Both the position numbers and the translations under genes were made by a program. The notes under the pieces are model-generated. The model was not told the DNA's origin. It saw only the letters and a list, made by a program, of their open reading frames with translations, and searched no databases. This document shows, piece by piece, positions 7,744-17,011 of a stretch of DNA of 39,260 nt. Origin of the DNA: Gammaproteobacteria bacterium (GTDB lineage: Bacteria > Pseudomonadota > Gammaproteobacteria > Pseudomonadales > Halomonadaceae); contig JAMCZP010000267.1 in NCBI GenBank assembly GCA_023485185.1, forward strand, positions 1 through 39,260. The letters are read 5' to 3'. Each line of letters begins with the position of its first letter. Positions within the stretch are counted from its first letter, which is position 1.

Positions 7744-9654
7744 ATGAGTTCCCTCCTAAACTTGCTGACGGAAACGGGGTCACGGCGTACTCTATCAGGT
7801 AAGCTAAAAATGGCAGTACATGGATGTGCTGCCTTGGTTGCGTTGGGTGTTATCTACACCACTACAATTGTATATATAGACCTGTTTGTGATGACCATAG
7901 TTTTTCTATCGGCCATTCTCGCCTTGCTGTTTATGACAATATCTCCAGGGCCTCTTGGAAGGATAGATAGACCAAGTATCATTGACTGGGTATTGGTGGC
8001 TGCAAGCATACTCGTTGGTATCTACTTCTACCTAGAAAGTGGTCGCATTTCTCAGCGTATTACGCTGTTGTTTCCACTAGAGACGCTTGATGTTATTGCG
8101 GCGTCTTTACTACTTTTGCTAACTGTAGAGGCCACTCGTCGAACGGTTGGTGTGGGCCTCACTAGTGTGGTGATGATTTTTCTGGTCTACAACCTCTGGG
8201 GACATGGTCTTCCCGGTGGCCTGGGTTTTAGAGAAGTCAGCTATCAGCACTTTCTTGATATTATGATGTTTACTAGTGATGGGCTTTTTGGTGTGCCGTT
8301 GCGTGTGGCTGCGACCTACGCCTTTCTGTTCGTCATGTTTGGTACTTTTCTTGCTAAGGCCGGAGGCGCAGAGTTTTTCTATAATTTGTCGTCTGCCATT
8401 GCAGGCCATAGAGTAGGAGGGCCTGCAAAAATTTCCGTTATTTCGTCAGGACTTTACGGCACCATGTCGGGCAGCCCAACCTCAGACGTAGTGACTACTG
8501 GATCTATAACTATACCCATTATGCAGCGCCTGGGTTACAGCAAACAACTTTCCGGTAGTGTTGAAGTTGCGGCCTCAACCGGTGGGAGCTTATTGCCTCC
8601 GGTAATGGGGTCAGCGGCCTTTATAATGGCTGAATATACTGGCATTGATTATCGCGATATAGTAATTGCGGGGATCATCCCAGCTCTCTTGTACTACCTA
8701 TGTGTTTACACTCAGGTACATCTGCGTTCGCAAAAACTGGGGTTAAAAGGCATACCGGTAGACGAAACACCTAGAATGCGCCAAACCATGAAAAATGGCG
8801 GTTTGTTTATCGTGCCTTTGGTCGCACTTTCTATAGCGTTAGTGATGGGGTTTTCGCCCACTTATGTGGCGGCAGTCGCGACCGGAGTTGTTTTATTAGT
8901 GGCAGCTGTTAAACCCTCCACTCGCATGAGTATTGTGAAGATCTGGGGTGCCCTGGCTGAGACTACGCTCCGTATGGTGTCTGTTGTCGCGGCCTGTGCA
9001 GCTGCTGGTCTGGTAATAGGTGGTATTTCCATGACCGGGCTGGGTGGTAAATTTGCTGACTTAGTGTTTCTGTTGGCTGCAGACAGCACGGTGATGGTGC
9101 TGATTATATCGGCCATACTTGCCATTATTCTTGGTATGGGAATGCCGACACCTTCGGCATTTATTCTGGCGGCAGTGTTGGTCGGCCCGACTTTGGCAAG
9201 TCTTGATTTCAGTGTTCTGCAAAGCAATATGTTCATTCTGTACTTTGCTGTACTGTCAGCCATGACACCACCGGTAGCAGTAGCAGCATTCGCCGCGGCT
9301 GCTATAGCGGATGCTAAACCGCTGGAGATCGCCACGGGAGCAGTACGTCTGGCTATTACCGCATTCATCGTGCCGTTTGCCTTTGTATATGGTGACGGCC
9401 TGCTAATGGTCGGAGATTGGGACACCATCCTAGTATCCTGCGTGACGGCAGTGATCGGGGTAATATTGCTAAGCTTAGGTGTTGAAGGCTACTTACGAGA
9501 TAAGTTGGCAGCGCCTGCTCGCTGGTGTTTTGTTGGTGCTGGACTACTGTTTATTTTCCCGAGTTGGTTCGCCATAGGTGGAGCTGTAATTCTTGCCATT
9601 GGTGCCTGTCTCTTTACCCCCCACCTCCGTGCAGCTATAAAGCCGGTACATTAA
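7744..9654 (+). CDS. TRAP transporter permease, fused small and large subunits
   Basis: A 636-aa very hydrophobic protein with about 16-18 membrane segments. The first ~150 residues correspond to the small (DctQ-like) subunit and the rest to the large DctM-like subunit, as in TAXI systems. Large-subunit motifs include LYGTMSGSPTSDVVTTGSI, ASTGGSLLPPVMGSAAF and GMGMPTPSAFILAAVLVGP. It is a cation-coupled secondary importer in the inner membrane, paired with the binding protein just upstream. Likely substrate is phthalate by context; characterised phthalate importers are more often MFS or ABC systems. Confidence 0.88.
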   Translation: MSSLLNLLTETGSRRTLSGKLKMAVHGCAALVALGVIYTTTIVYIDLFVMTIVFLSAILALLFMTISPGPLGRIDRPSIIDWVLVAASILVGIYFYLESGRISQRITLLFPLETLDVIAASLLLLLTVEATRRTVGVGLTSVVMIFLVYNLWGHGLPGGLGFREVSYQHFLDIMMFTSDGLFGVPLRVAATYAFLFVMFGTFLAKAGGAEFFYNLSSAIAGHRVGGPAKISVISSGLYGTMSGSPTSDVVTTGSITIPIMQRLGYSKQLSGSVEVAASTGGSLLPPVMGSAAFIMAEYTGIDYRDIVIAGIIPALLYYLCVYTQVHLRSQKLGLKGIPVDETPRMRQTMKNGGLFIVPLVALSIALVMGFSPTYVAAVATGVVLLVAAVKPSTRMSIVKIWGALAETTLRMVSVVAACAAAGLVIGGISMTGLGGKFADLVFLLAADSTVMVLIISAILAIILGMGMPTPSAFILAAVLVGPTLASLDFSVLQSNMFILYFAVLSAMTPPVAVAAFAAAAIADAKPLEIATGAVRLAITAFIVPFAFVYGDGLLMVGDWDTILVSCVTAVIGVILLSLGVEGYLRDKLAAPARWCFVGAGLLFIFPSWFAIGGAVILAIGACLFTPHLRAAIKPVH

Positions 9655-9666
9655 GGCCCAAGTATT

Positions 9667-9700
9667 CCCCCATTTACCTATGTCTCAAGGGTAATGGGGG
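9667..9700 (+). terminator. Intercistronic hairpin after the TRAP permease gene
   Basis: Arms CCCCCATTTACC and GGGTAATGGGGG form a long GC-rich stem with one bulge. No T-run follows, so this is more likely a processing, stability or attenuation hairpin than a full terminator. It separates the TRAP genes from the EamA gene. Confidence 0.5.
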
Positions 9701-9734
9701 CTCTATATGCTTGCTCATGCCAAAGGAGTAACGA

Positions 9735-10631
9735 GTGTCTGATCCTCTGTTGGCAGTTTGGTTCTCATTGTTGTCAGCATTTATGTTTGGGGCAACGTTC
9801 GTCGTGGTTCGTATAGGGGTACACAATGCGTCGACCATGACCTCTATTTGGATCAGTCTGACCGTAAATGTGATATTGCTGTGGGGTTGGAGTGTGGTGG
9901 TTTACGGCTTACCTGCTTTGGATTGGTGGCAGTGGAGGTATTTTATATTGGCTGGCTTGTTTGCCCCTCTGCTTGGTCGAACATTTCAGTTTATGGGCAT
10001 GGCACGGTTGGGCGCCAATATTACTACGCCGATTACCCTAACGCATCCGTTAGTGACGATGATGATCGCAGTCTCTATATTGCGCGAACCTATCTCGGGT
10101 ACTGTCTTTTTGGGTGCAGGACTGGTATTAAGCGGTTCCACTATATTGGGCATGCAACGACAAAAACCTACTTCTGGTCAGCCAGTTCCACTTCGCCCAC
10201 CAAAAGTTTGGCTTTTATTTCCGATAGCGGCGTCATTGTGTTACGGCATTTCCGTCGTGTTTCGTAAGCTGGGAATCGACGAGGGAATGGAAGCAGTGAC
10301 TGCTGCTGCATTGACTGCAACAGCTTCATGGCTTTTGATTTCCGTATTTGGTATCGGTAGTCGTCGACTGCTAGAAATTCGCTGCTCCAAGATAGAGTTT
10401 GGCTACCTAGTAGCCGCTGGGGTATTTTCCAGCCTAGGGCCAGTATTCTTGTTTACAGCCTTAAGGCATGGAGAGCTGATCGTGGTGGCGCCACTGGCAG
10501 CAACTACGCCCCTGTTTGTTTTGGTGGGCACCTATTGGTTTATAAAAGACGGCGAGTTATTCACCCCTGGAGTAATCAGCGGTACTCTCGCAACGGTGAT
10601 TGGAGTGGCCGTCATTACTGTATTTGGTTAG
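9735..10631 (+). CDS. EamA/DMT-family permease
   Basis: A 298-aa inner membrane protein with about ten membrane helices arranged as two five-helix EamA repeats (first half FMFGATFVVVRIGV, second half SLCYGISVVFRKLGI). The second half ends with VAPLAATTPLFVLVGTYWFIKDGELFTPGV, a typical EamA terminus. The start is GTG at 9735, preceded by AAAGGAG. It is the fifth gene of the plus-strand phthalate arm. Possible roles are efflux of an intermediate or extra uptake; DMT permeases cannot be assigned a substrate by sequence. Confidence 0.82.
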   Translation: MSDPLLAVWFSLLSAFMFGATFVVVRIGVHNASTMTSIWISLTVNVILLWGWSVVVYGLPALDWWQWRYFILAGLFAPLLGRTFQFMGMARLGANITTPITLTHPLVTMMIAVSILREPISGTVFLGAGLVLSGSTILGMQRQKPTSGQPVPLRPPKVWLLFPIAASLCYGISVVFRKLGIDEGMEAVTAAALTATASWLLISVFGIGSRRLLEIRCSKIEFGYLVAAGVFSSLGPVFLFTALRHGELIVVAPLAATTPLFVLVGTYWFIKDGELFTPGVISGTLATVIGVAVITVFG

Positions 10632-10636
10632 AGGTA

Positions 10637-11486
<850 letters not shown>

Positions 11487-11487
11487 G

Positions 11488-11513
11488 GATCTATGGGCGC
11501 CCCTCTATAGATC
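11488..11513. terminator. Candidate hairpin between convergent operons
   Basis: Arms GATCTAT and ATAGATC surround the inner GGGCGCCC sequence. It sits between the end of the nadC remnant and the convergent aldolase-like gene. No clear T-run follows on either strand, so terminator function is only suggested. Confidence 0.4.
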
Positions 11514-11547
11514 GGTTAGGCACCCTTTAGGCACATCTGTATTGCCT

Positions 11548-12288
11548 TCATTTAGCGAGCAGAATGTCACGAGCTTTTCTAGCACGCAACTTCCACAACT
11601 GCCAGGGACGATCCGCTTGCCCTTCTATGTTATTCATGGCAGTGGCGGCTTCTTCTTTGGTTAGAAACTCTATCTTACCCAGGCGACTGGCTTCGGTTTG
11701 AGCACGGGCGTTAACTTCAACATACACTGCTCGATAGACAGCCTTTTTGAGTGAGTCAGCCACGACCGTAGATCCGTGACCGCGCATCAGAATCAATGGG
11801 TGATCCGCTAGTGAATCTGCTAGAGCGGATCCTAGATGTTGGCTACTGATAAGTAAGTCTGTGGCATTCCCCCCAGCCTCGCGAATTTCAAAAATGGGTG
11901 CACCTTCACCAATGAAGCCGCTCATGTGACACATGGCACGCAGGGGATAATTTCGTAATACGCTAAATGGCACTACCGAGGCTGAATGGCTGTGTACAAT
12001 GGACATTACATCGGGCCGTTTACGATAAATCTCACCGTGAATAAAACGTTCCAGGTAGGGTTTACGGTTATCATTTACTGCCTGGCCGTCCAGGTTAAAT
12101 ATCATCAGGTCTTCTTTTTCAACTAAACCTGGGGCACGATTGCGGGATAGGATAAATTGTTCAGGATTTTCAGGATGCCGCACGCTCACGTGACCGAACG
12201 CGTCAACAACTCCCTCATTGAATAGTATGTGGTTGGCGTCTACCAGATCATTTAATAAAGCATCCTGTTCGGGGGTGATATTGGGCAT
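11548..12288 (-). CDS. Class II aldolase/adducin-family protein, possible dihydroxyphthalate decarboxylase
   Basis: A 246-aa cytoplasmic enzyme of the class II aldolase/adducin fold. Metal ligands are H99-x-H101 (HSHSAS) and H171 (RGHGS); an acidic residue at E86 (FIHGEIY) is also conserved. The start is taken at ATG 12288, behind AGAGG; a TTG two codons upstream is less likely. Relatives include PhtC, the 3,4-dihydroxyphthalate decarboxylase of Arthrobacter, and fuculose phosphate aldolases. As the last gene of the reductase-dehydrogenase-MarR operon it probably acts in the phthalate pathway, but the island already has a 4,5-dihydroxyphthalate decarboxylase, so its true substrate is open. 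Confidence 0.8.
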   Translation of the reverse strand: MPNITPEQDALLNDLVDANHILFNEGVVDAFGHVSVRHPENPEQFILSRNRAPGLVEKEDLMIFNLDGQAVNDNRKPYLERFIHGEIYRKRPDVMSIVHSHSASVVPFSVLRNYPLRAMCHMSGFIGEGAPIFEIREAGGNATDLLISSQHLGSALADSLADHPLILMRGHGSTVVADSLKKAVYRAVYVEVNARAQTEASRLGKIEFLTKEEAATAMNNIEGQADRPWQLWKLRARKARDILLAK

Positions 12289-12355
12289 ATTCAATCCTCT
12301 CAGGGCTTTTTTTAGTAGTACTGAACAAGACGCTTTAATTAGAGGCTTCTGTCAG

Positions 12356-12853
12356 TCAGTGTTTGTCCAGAAATTCATCTTGGGCCAGATTGTCGATCAT
12401 CCGCAGTAGAACGCTGCGGGTTGCTTTCATCTCGTCGTAGGTAATTCCCTCCAGTGCCGTAGCGTTAACATCTTCCGCTAATGGGGTCAGAATATCTTTC
12501 AGAGCATGCCCTTTGGGACTTAGAAAAATGTGCACCTTGCGCCGGTTGCCGTTTAACTGCCGCCGCTCGATAAGACCTTTTTGCTCCATGGCCTTCAGCG
12601 CTGTGAAAGTGGTGGGTTCCATCACTCCAGCTTCATCGCTGAGTTCCCGCTGGCTTAGGCCTTCAGTTACCCACAGAATGCGAAGAAATGACCAATGACC
12701 AAAGCTTACATCGTGCTCAGCAAGCCTGGCCTGTAGACTTTTCGCCAATAACCGACCAGCGTCACGTACCAGATGCGCCATGCGGTCATCCGGTACATCG
12801 GTATGCCAGTGCCGCAAGACGCTCTGCGATTCTCTGACTTCTCGTTTTACCAT
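12356..12853 (-). CDS. MarR-family transcriptional regulator of the phthalate island
   Basis: A 165-aa winged-helix MarR protein. The fold is recognised by SFGHWSFLRILWVTEGLSQRELSD, the recognition helix region MEPTTFTALKAMEQKGLIERRQ, and the wing NGNRRKVHIFLSPKGHAL. It lies between the aldolase-like gene and the dihydrodiol dehydrogenase, 19 bases after the latter, in one minus-strand operon. It is the only regulator within the island, so it is the likely controller of both arms, perhaps through the palindrome at 4196-4215. Known phthalate regulators are more often IclR or LysR types. Confidence 0.87.
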   Translation of the reverse strand: MVKREVRESQSVLRHWHTDVPDDRMAHLVRDAGRLLAKSLQARLAEHDVSFGHWSFLRILWVTEGLSQRELSDEAGVMEPTTFTALKAMEQKGLIERRQLNGNRRKVHIFLSPKGHALKDILTPLAEDVNATALEGITYDEMKATRSVLLRMIDNLAQDEFLDKH

Positions 12854-12872
12854 GCGGTAGATGCCTTCGTGA

Positions 12873-14069
12873 TCATAATTGAGAAAGAATACTTTGCTGG
12901 TGCCGCATTATAACTTCTTTTCGATCATTAGCCGATTGCAGTAGGGCAAAACATACTTCCATTGTGGCTAATCCCCAGGTTCCAGAGTGCACAGGCTCCT
13001 GATTGTCTTGAGCAGCCGCAATCAATTCATCTAGCACTTCCCTACGAGGAATGTGGGGAGGACTGAGAGGTATGGTAAAGCGTTTAGTATGACCAAATAC
13101 CTCAATGCCTGATGGCGTAGGCCTTAGGTCACCAAGTTCACAGCTCACTATAAAATGGCCAAAGTGATTGTGACCAATACCTTTTAGGCTGGCATCTGCG
13201 AGAGTCTGGCCATCTCCGTAGGCCCGTCTGTTTTTCAGAGCAGCTTCCTGTGCCGGTGTATCGACAGTGGCAAGCAGGCTGCGAGCCTTGCCGTAATCTT
13301 TCGACGACTTTTGCTGGCCTAGCTCCCCCTGCCAATCTAGCCACTGATCAGAATCAAAATGCGCGTAGCCACTGTAAGTCATGTTTGCGAAGGCGCCGTT
13401 TGCGAAAGTCAGCAGTGCAGAGTAAGCTCCCTCGGTTGGCCGATTCGGATCCCAGCGTCCTGTGAGTGCCCGTACACTCTCTACCTCTCCACCACCAAGC
13501 AGACGTACAATGTCCACTTGATGCGCAGCCTGACTGAATACCACACCGCCGCCCTGAGCTGTGTTTAATTCTTCTGGTCGGCGGGGGCGGTACAAAAAAT
13601 CAGTGTAATTGAAAGCTGTAATCATGCGCACCTGCCCCATTTCACCTGAATGAATAAGGCGCGCGGTTTCTCGATACGGGGTATCAAAGCTGTGGCTGTG
13701 GCCTACCAGCAACCAGCAATTAGCGGCTTGCATTGCGTCTACCATTGCTTGGCAGTCTGTCATCGACAAAGCCATGGGCTTTTCAACCAGTACGTGTTTC
13801 CCGTAGTGGGCTGCAAGTTCTACTTGCGTACGATGAAACTGATGCGGAGAGGCAAGGTATACGGCGTCTACGTCCGATCTTTGGCATAAAGCCTCAAAAT
13901 TATCCGTGGTGAAGCCAGCAAAGTCAGATGCAAATTGGGCGCGCGCCTCCGGGCGAGGGTCTGCTGCTGCGGTGAGACGTATACCTGGATGCGCTGCTAG
14001 AGTTGGTAGAAGTAGCATGAAGCCTCGGCCCAGTCCAGCGATGCCGAGCCGTAACGGTGCGTAAGTCAT
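12873..14069 (-). CDS. pht4: Phthalate 4,5-cis-dihydrodiol dehydrogenase (Gfo/Idh/MocA family)
   Basis: A 398-aa NAD(P)-dependent oxidoreductase. The Rossmann motif GIAGLGRG is at residues 9-16 and the family EKP motif is at 96-98 (HVLVEKPMALS). The C-terminal alpha/beta domain begins after about residue 120. Pht4/OphB enzymes of this family oxidise the cis-4,5-dihydrodiol of phthalate to 4,5-dihydroxyphthalate; most other ring-dihydrodiol dehydrogenases are SDRs. It lies nine bases downstream of the reductase gene and just before the MarR gene. The pairing with a Pht3-type oxygenase and Pht5-type decarboxylase makes the assignment strong. Confidence 0.83.
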   Translation of the reverse strand: MTYAPLRLGIAGLGRGFMLLLPTLAAHPGIRLTAAADPRPEARAQFASDFAGFTTDNFEALCQRSDVDAVYLASPHQFHRTQVELAAHYGKHVLVEKPMALSMTDCQAMVDAMQAANCWLLVGHSHSFDTPYRETARLIHSGEMGQVRMITAFNYTDFLYRPRRPEELNTAQGGGVVFSQAAHQVDIVRLLGGGEVESVRALTGRWDPNRPTEGAYSALLTFANGAFANMTYSGYAHFDSDQWLDWQGELGQQKSSKDYGKARSLLATVDTPAQEAALKNRRAYGDGQTLADASLKGIGHNHFGHFIVSCELGDLRPTPSGIEVFGHTKRFTIPLSPPHIPRREVLDELIAAAQDNQEPVHSGTWGLATMEVCFALLQSANDRKEVIMRHQQSILSQL

Positions 14070-14078
14070 ATCTGAGCC

Positions 14079-15050
14079 TTAAAATCGTGGTAGTTCGATT
14101 TCAATTTCATCACCTTCCGCCCGTGAAACACATACCATGATCTGGTCTTCCTTTTCTTCCTCGGACAAAACTAGATCCCGATGATCGGCTTTGCCGGACA
14201 AAAGCCTAGAGCGACAAGTTCCACATGTACCGCTTTCACAAGATGATGGCACCTCATACCCGTTAGCCCGAAGCGCTTCTATGATGGTTTGTTCTGCCAG
14301 GACATGAACGGTCTCGTCAGTATCAGTAATTTTAACCTGGAAAGGTTTGTCGTTAGGTTGATGTGCCACTGCACCAGCGAAATCCTCAAAATGTACGCTG
14401 CTTGGTGACCAGTGGCCTGTCATGTCACGCACTTCTTCCATCAGCTCGCGTGGCCCGCAGCAATATATGTAGGCTCCCTTTGGCTGTTCTAGCACGGGCC
14501 AAAGATCGTAACGATTGCCTGAGCTGCATTGAGTGTGATGTATTACCACCTTGCCTTTGTATTCGGGTTGGGAAAACTCCTCTACATAGGCTGTATGATC
14601 TGAGTCACGGGATAAATAGTACAGTTTAAAAGGTATTCCACTTGACAGTCTCAGGGTCTGAATCATGGAGTATATAGGTGTGATACCAATGCCGCCCGCA
14701 ATGAAAATGTATCGAGTTGGGTTCCCGGTCAGTGGAAAATCATTAGTAGGCTCTGAGATGCGCAGTCGCGTTCCAGCCTCAGCCTCATCACACAGGCTTT
14801 TAGATCCGCCTTCTCCATTTTCTTCCCGCTTGACACAAATAACATAGCGATCCAGAACATCTGGAGATTGGCTTAGCGAATACCGCCTTTCTAATCCATT
14901 GGGTGCTTCAATATAAATGTGTGCACCGGCATCGGGTTCTGGCAATTCGGTGTCATTTGTAGGCATTAACTCAAACTTAAAAATGCCGGCAGCAAGTTCA
15001 GTTTTGCTCACTACTTCGACAGGTATTGTTAGCTCGCGATTGGCGGCCAT
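14079..15050 (-). CDS. pht2: Phthalate dioxygenase reductase (FMN, [2Fe-2S])
   Basis: A 323-aa iron-sulfur flavoprotein of the phthalate dioxygenase reductase family (usual length about 320). Order: flavin domain with RRYS at 55-58, NAD domain with GGIGITP at 119-125 and CCGP at 197-200, and C-terminal plant-type ferredoxin with ligands C271, C276, C279 and C307. It passes electrons from NADH to the Rieske oxygenase. The start is ATG 15050 because GGGAG stands just before it; an upstream in-frame ATG at 15092 would add 14 residues without a binding site. It is the first gene of the minus-strand arm. The upstream region (15051-15279) is AT-rich and holds no gene. Confidence 0.88.
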   Translation of the reverse strand: MAANRELTIPVEVVSKTELAAGIFKFELMPTNDTELPEPDAGAHIYIEAPNGLERRYSLSQSPDVLDRYVICVKREENGEGGSKSLCDEAEAGTRLRISEPTNDFPLTGNPTRYIFIAGGIGITPIYSMIQTLRLSSGIPFKLYYLSRDSDHTAYVEEFSQPEYKGKVVIHHTQCSSGNRYDLWPVLEQPKGAYIYCCGPRELMEEVRDMTGHWSPSSVHFEDFAGAVAHQPNDKPFQVKITDTDETVHVLAEQTIIEALRANGYEVPSSCESGTCGTCRSRLLSGKADHRDLVLSEEEKEDQIMVCVSRAEGDEIEIELPRF

Positions 15051-15279
15051 GAGGTACTCCCAAAATAATATTATATTTCTAAGTTTATTCAAAATACCTT
15101 AGCCCTGCCACTTTTTGAAGCCGATATATGGGTTAAGTGACAAAAATAATAAGGTGAAGCCTTGGCTGGCACTCCTCTCATCAAATTAAGTGATTATTTT
15201 TGGCTTTTTCGACGTTGGAGCGGGAGTTCGACCCCTGAGGTGGGCCAGATATGATTCCTCAACAGCAGTAGGTACGATA

Positions 15280-15781
15280 TTGACGGCACTCATTTGCTGA
15301 CTCTCGGGCTAGGTTGGGAAGCGCTCTGGGTTCTCAATAACCAGCACCTAGAGACTTCTGTATCGCCCCCTCGTCTGGATCTCTAGGTCGAGGCCGAGCA
15401 CGGTAGTTTTACCCATGCTCGCGTGCCTCGCACGAAGTGTCCTGGACATGGCGTCAAACGCATTGGGGTGCCTTGAGTGCGGCCGGGTAGCGACTTCATT
15501 GAGCAAGCCGCCATGTCATTGGCTCAGGAGATACCTGTGCTGGCCGCCTCTCGGCAGTTGGAGATTTCCGGCAAGCGGTTGTGGCGCATTGTTCATCACT
15601 ACGTGGGCTGCATGCTGGGGAGCTGAATCTGTCGGATGTGACCAACGTCGGTGTGGCCGAAACGCCGTCTCGTCGCGGCTATCGCTATGTAACGGTATTT
15701 CTCGAGGAACCGGTCGCCTTCGCCCTCCCTGGTTGTGGCAAGTATGCCATTAAAGCGTTCAGCGCTTTTTTGAATGAATAG
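15280..15781 (+). pseudogene. ISL3-family transposase remnant
   Basis: Plus-strand fragments align in order with the N-terminal half of ISL3-type transposases: LLTLGLGWEAL (15294 on), HARVPRTKCPGHGVKRIGVP, LAQEIPVLAASRQLEISGKRLWRIVHHYV, then LNLSDVTNVGVAETPSRRGYRYVTVF and FALPGCGKYAIKAFSAFL. There are two in-frame stops, a frameshift at about 15616, and an apparent internal deletion before HARVPRT that removes the middle of the zinc-finger region. The DDE C-terminal half is missing. Element ends were not found. It lies at the right edge of the phthalate island. Confidence 0.75.
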
Positions 15782-15899
15782 CCTGTTTCAGGTGGCTTGT
15801 CACGTGCACGTTGCTATAGAAACGAGGCCAATTTCATTGCTATGACCTGCTTGATTGGCAGCCCGGTAAGCTGTCTGTTTGACTAGGCTAAATTAAATG

Positions 15900-16151
15900 A
15901 AGTAACGAAGAGCTGTTTTTCACGTCTCAATTAGTGCCGAGTACGAGGGTTTGCTTAAAACAGAAGCCAGTCCGCAGGATGGGCGCGTCACTGAAGTAGA
16001 GCTTACCGAGGCGGGCGAGGCAAAGCTGGATATTGCCAGGCAAGTTACTAGTCGTTTAGTGGAAAAAGCGTTTGCCGATTTCAGCAAGCAGGACATTGTT
16101 TATATCAATCAATGCTTAAGTAGAATGTTTCATAACCTAAACGCTCTTTAA
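15900..16151 (+). pseudogene. C-terminal remnant of a MarR-family regulator
   Basis: From about 15936 the frame reads EYEGLLKTEASPQDGRVTEVELTEAGEAKLD, the wing and following helix of a MarR protein, and runs to a normal stop at 16149-16151. The DNA-binding helices before it are absent, and upstream in frame is a stop at 15903. It is not a copy of the two complete MarR genes in this window. Confidence 0.65.
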
Positions 16152-16246
16152 CGCTCATGGCCAAGCTGATCGCCTCGATAAAACTTGTCGGCAGGCTCTA
16201 CGAGTCTCCTGTTTAGACGTTAAATAGTGAAGAGATTAACCCTTAT

Positions 16247-16273
16247 AGCCCAAGCGCCTGCCTGGGCTTTTTT
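16247..16273 (+). terminator. Rho-independent terminator, copy 2
   Basis: AGCCCA and TGGGCT arms (extended by a partly mismatched inner stem) are followed by a T-run. It reads in the plus direction and abuts the 3' end of the nitroreductase, like the counterpart at 834-859. Confidence 0.6.
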
Positions 16274-16277
16274 ACGC

Positions 16278-16946
16278 TTAAATGCCACGAAAAGTCGTAA
16301 AGTTTTCCACGCTTTCTCGCTCGGTAATAAAGCCGTTTTCGGGTGCCTGCATGTCTTCGTAGCCCAGCGCTATACCGCAGAGCAGTAGCGAGTTTTCATC
16401 CAACTTAAGCTCGTCGCGAATAAGCGTGTGGTACCAAGCAAAGGCAGCCTGCGGGCAGGTATGTAGCCCCTGGCCACGGGCGGCTAACATGACACTTTGG
16501 ATAAACATGCCACAATCCATAAAACTGCCCGCTTCCAGGCGACGATCCATCGTGATGAAAAGCCCAACGGGTGCATCGAATAAGTGAAAATTCCGCCGTG
16601 CCTGGGCTTCGCGCTTGGCTTTATCGTCACGGCCAATGCCCAGCGTTGCATAAAGACCAAAGCCACAGCGTCGGCGGCGCTCCAGGTAGGGTTCAAACCA
16701 GTTCTGCGGGTAGTAGTGATACTCAGGTGTATCGCTTTTGCCGTGATCAACGGCATCTAATAACCGCTGGCACAGCTGGTCTTTAGCGGCTCCCGCCACT
16801 ACATGCACTTTCCACGGCTGGATATTGCTACCGCTGGGCGCGCGGCTAGCAATATCCAATATGTGCATAATCGTTGCGCGCTCGACGGGGGTGTCGAGAA
16901 AACGGCGCACCGATTTGCGGCTGGTGATGGCGGTATCTACATGCAT
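16278..16946 (-). CDS. Nitroreductase-family FMN oxidoreductase
   Basis: A 222-aa flavoenzyme of the nitroreductase superfamily. N-terminal FMN-binding motifs RKSVRRFLDTPV and ASRAPSGSNIQPWKV are present, and the C-terminal HTCPQAAFAWYH and LLLCGIALGYED blocks are intact. ATG 16946 is chosen because TAAGGAG lies seven bases before it and the degenerate copy at 864-1530 keeps this codon; an upstream in-frame extension to 16991 is less likely. It is the last gene of the minus-strand alicyclic-acid operon, 65 bases after the binding-protein gene. Substrate is unknown: these proteins reduce nitroaromatics, quinones or flavins, and a role in the operon is only suggested by position. Confidence 0.85.
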   Translation of the reverse strand: MHVDTAITSRKSVRRFLDTPVERATIMHILDIASRAPSGSNIQPWKVHVVAGAAKDQLCQRLLDAVDHGKSDTPEYHYYPQNWFEPYLERRRRCGFGLYATLGIGRDDKAKREAQARRNFHLFDAPVGLFITMDRRLEAGSFMDCGMFIQSVMLAARGQGLHTCPQAAFAWYHTLIRDELKLDENSLLLCGIALGYEDMQAPENGFITERESVENFTTFRGI

Positions 16947-17011
16947 GCGGGCACTCCTTAAAAGAGTCGCGCGGTGCTTTGCCGCTAGCATGCCGCGCGC
17001 ATTAAATGATG

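Noticed and set aside
8862..9428. Long open frame antisense to the TRAP permease
   Set aside because: It is a shadow of codon bias in the hydrophobic permease gene; it lacks a ribosome binding site and family resemblance.
9758..10267. Overlapping frame inside the EamA gene
   Set aside because: The EamA frame gives a full ten-helix permease with a good ribosome binding site; the overlapping frame is incidental.
15079..15086. CTAAGTTT half-site upstream of the reductase gene as a second site of the island's MarR protein
   Set aside because: The 8-mer also occurs inside the IS (4062-4069) and after nahG (near 37040), about as often as chance allows, and its partner arm is poor, so it is not listed as an operator.
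15142..15199. CAAAAATAAT and ATTATTTTTG inverted arms as a terminator
   Set aside because: The arms are AT-only and about 40 bases apart, too weak to support a hairpin call.
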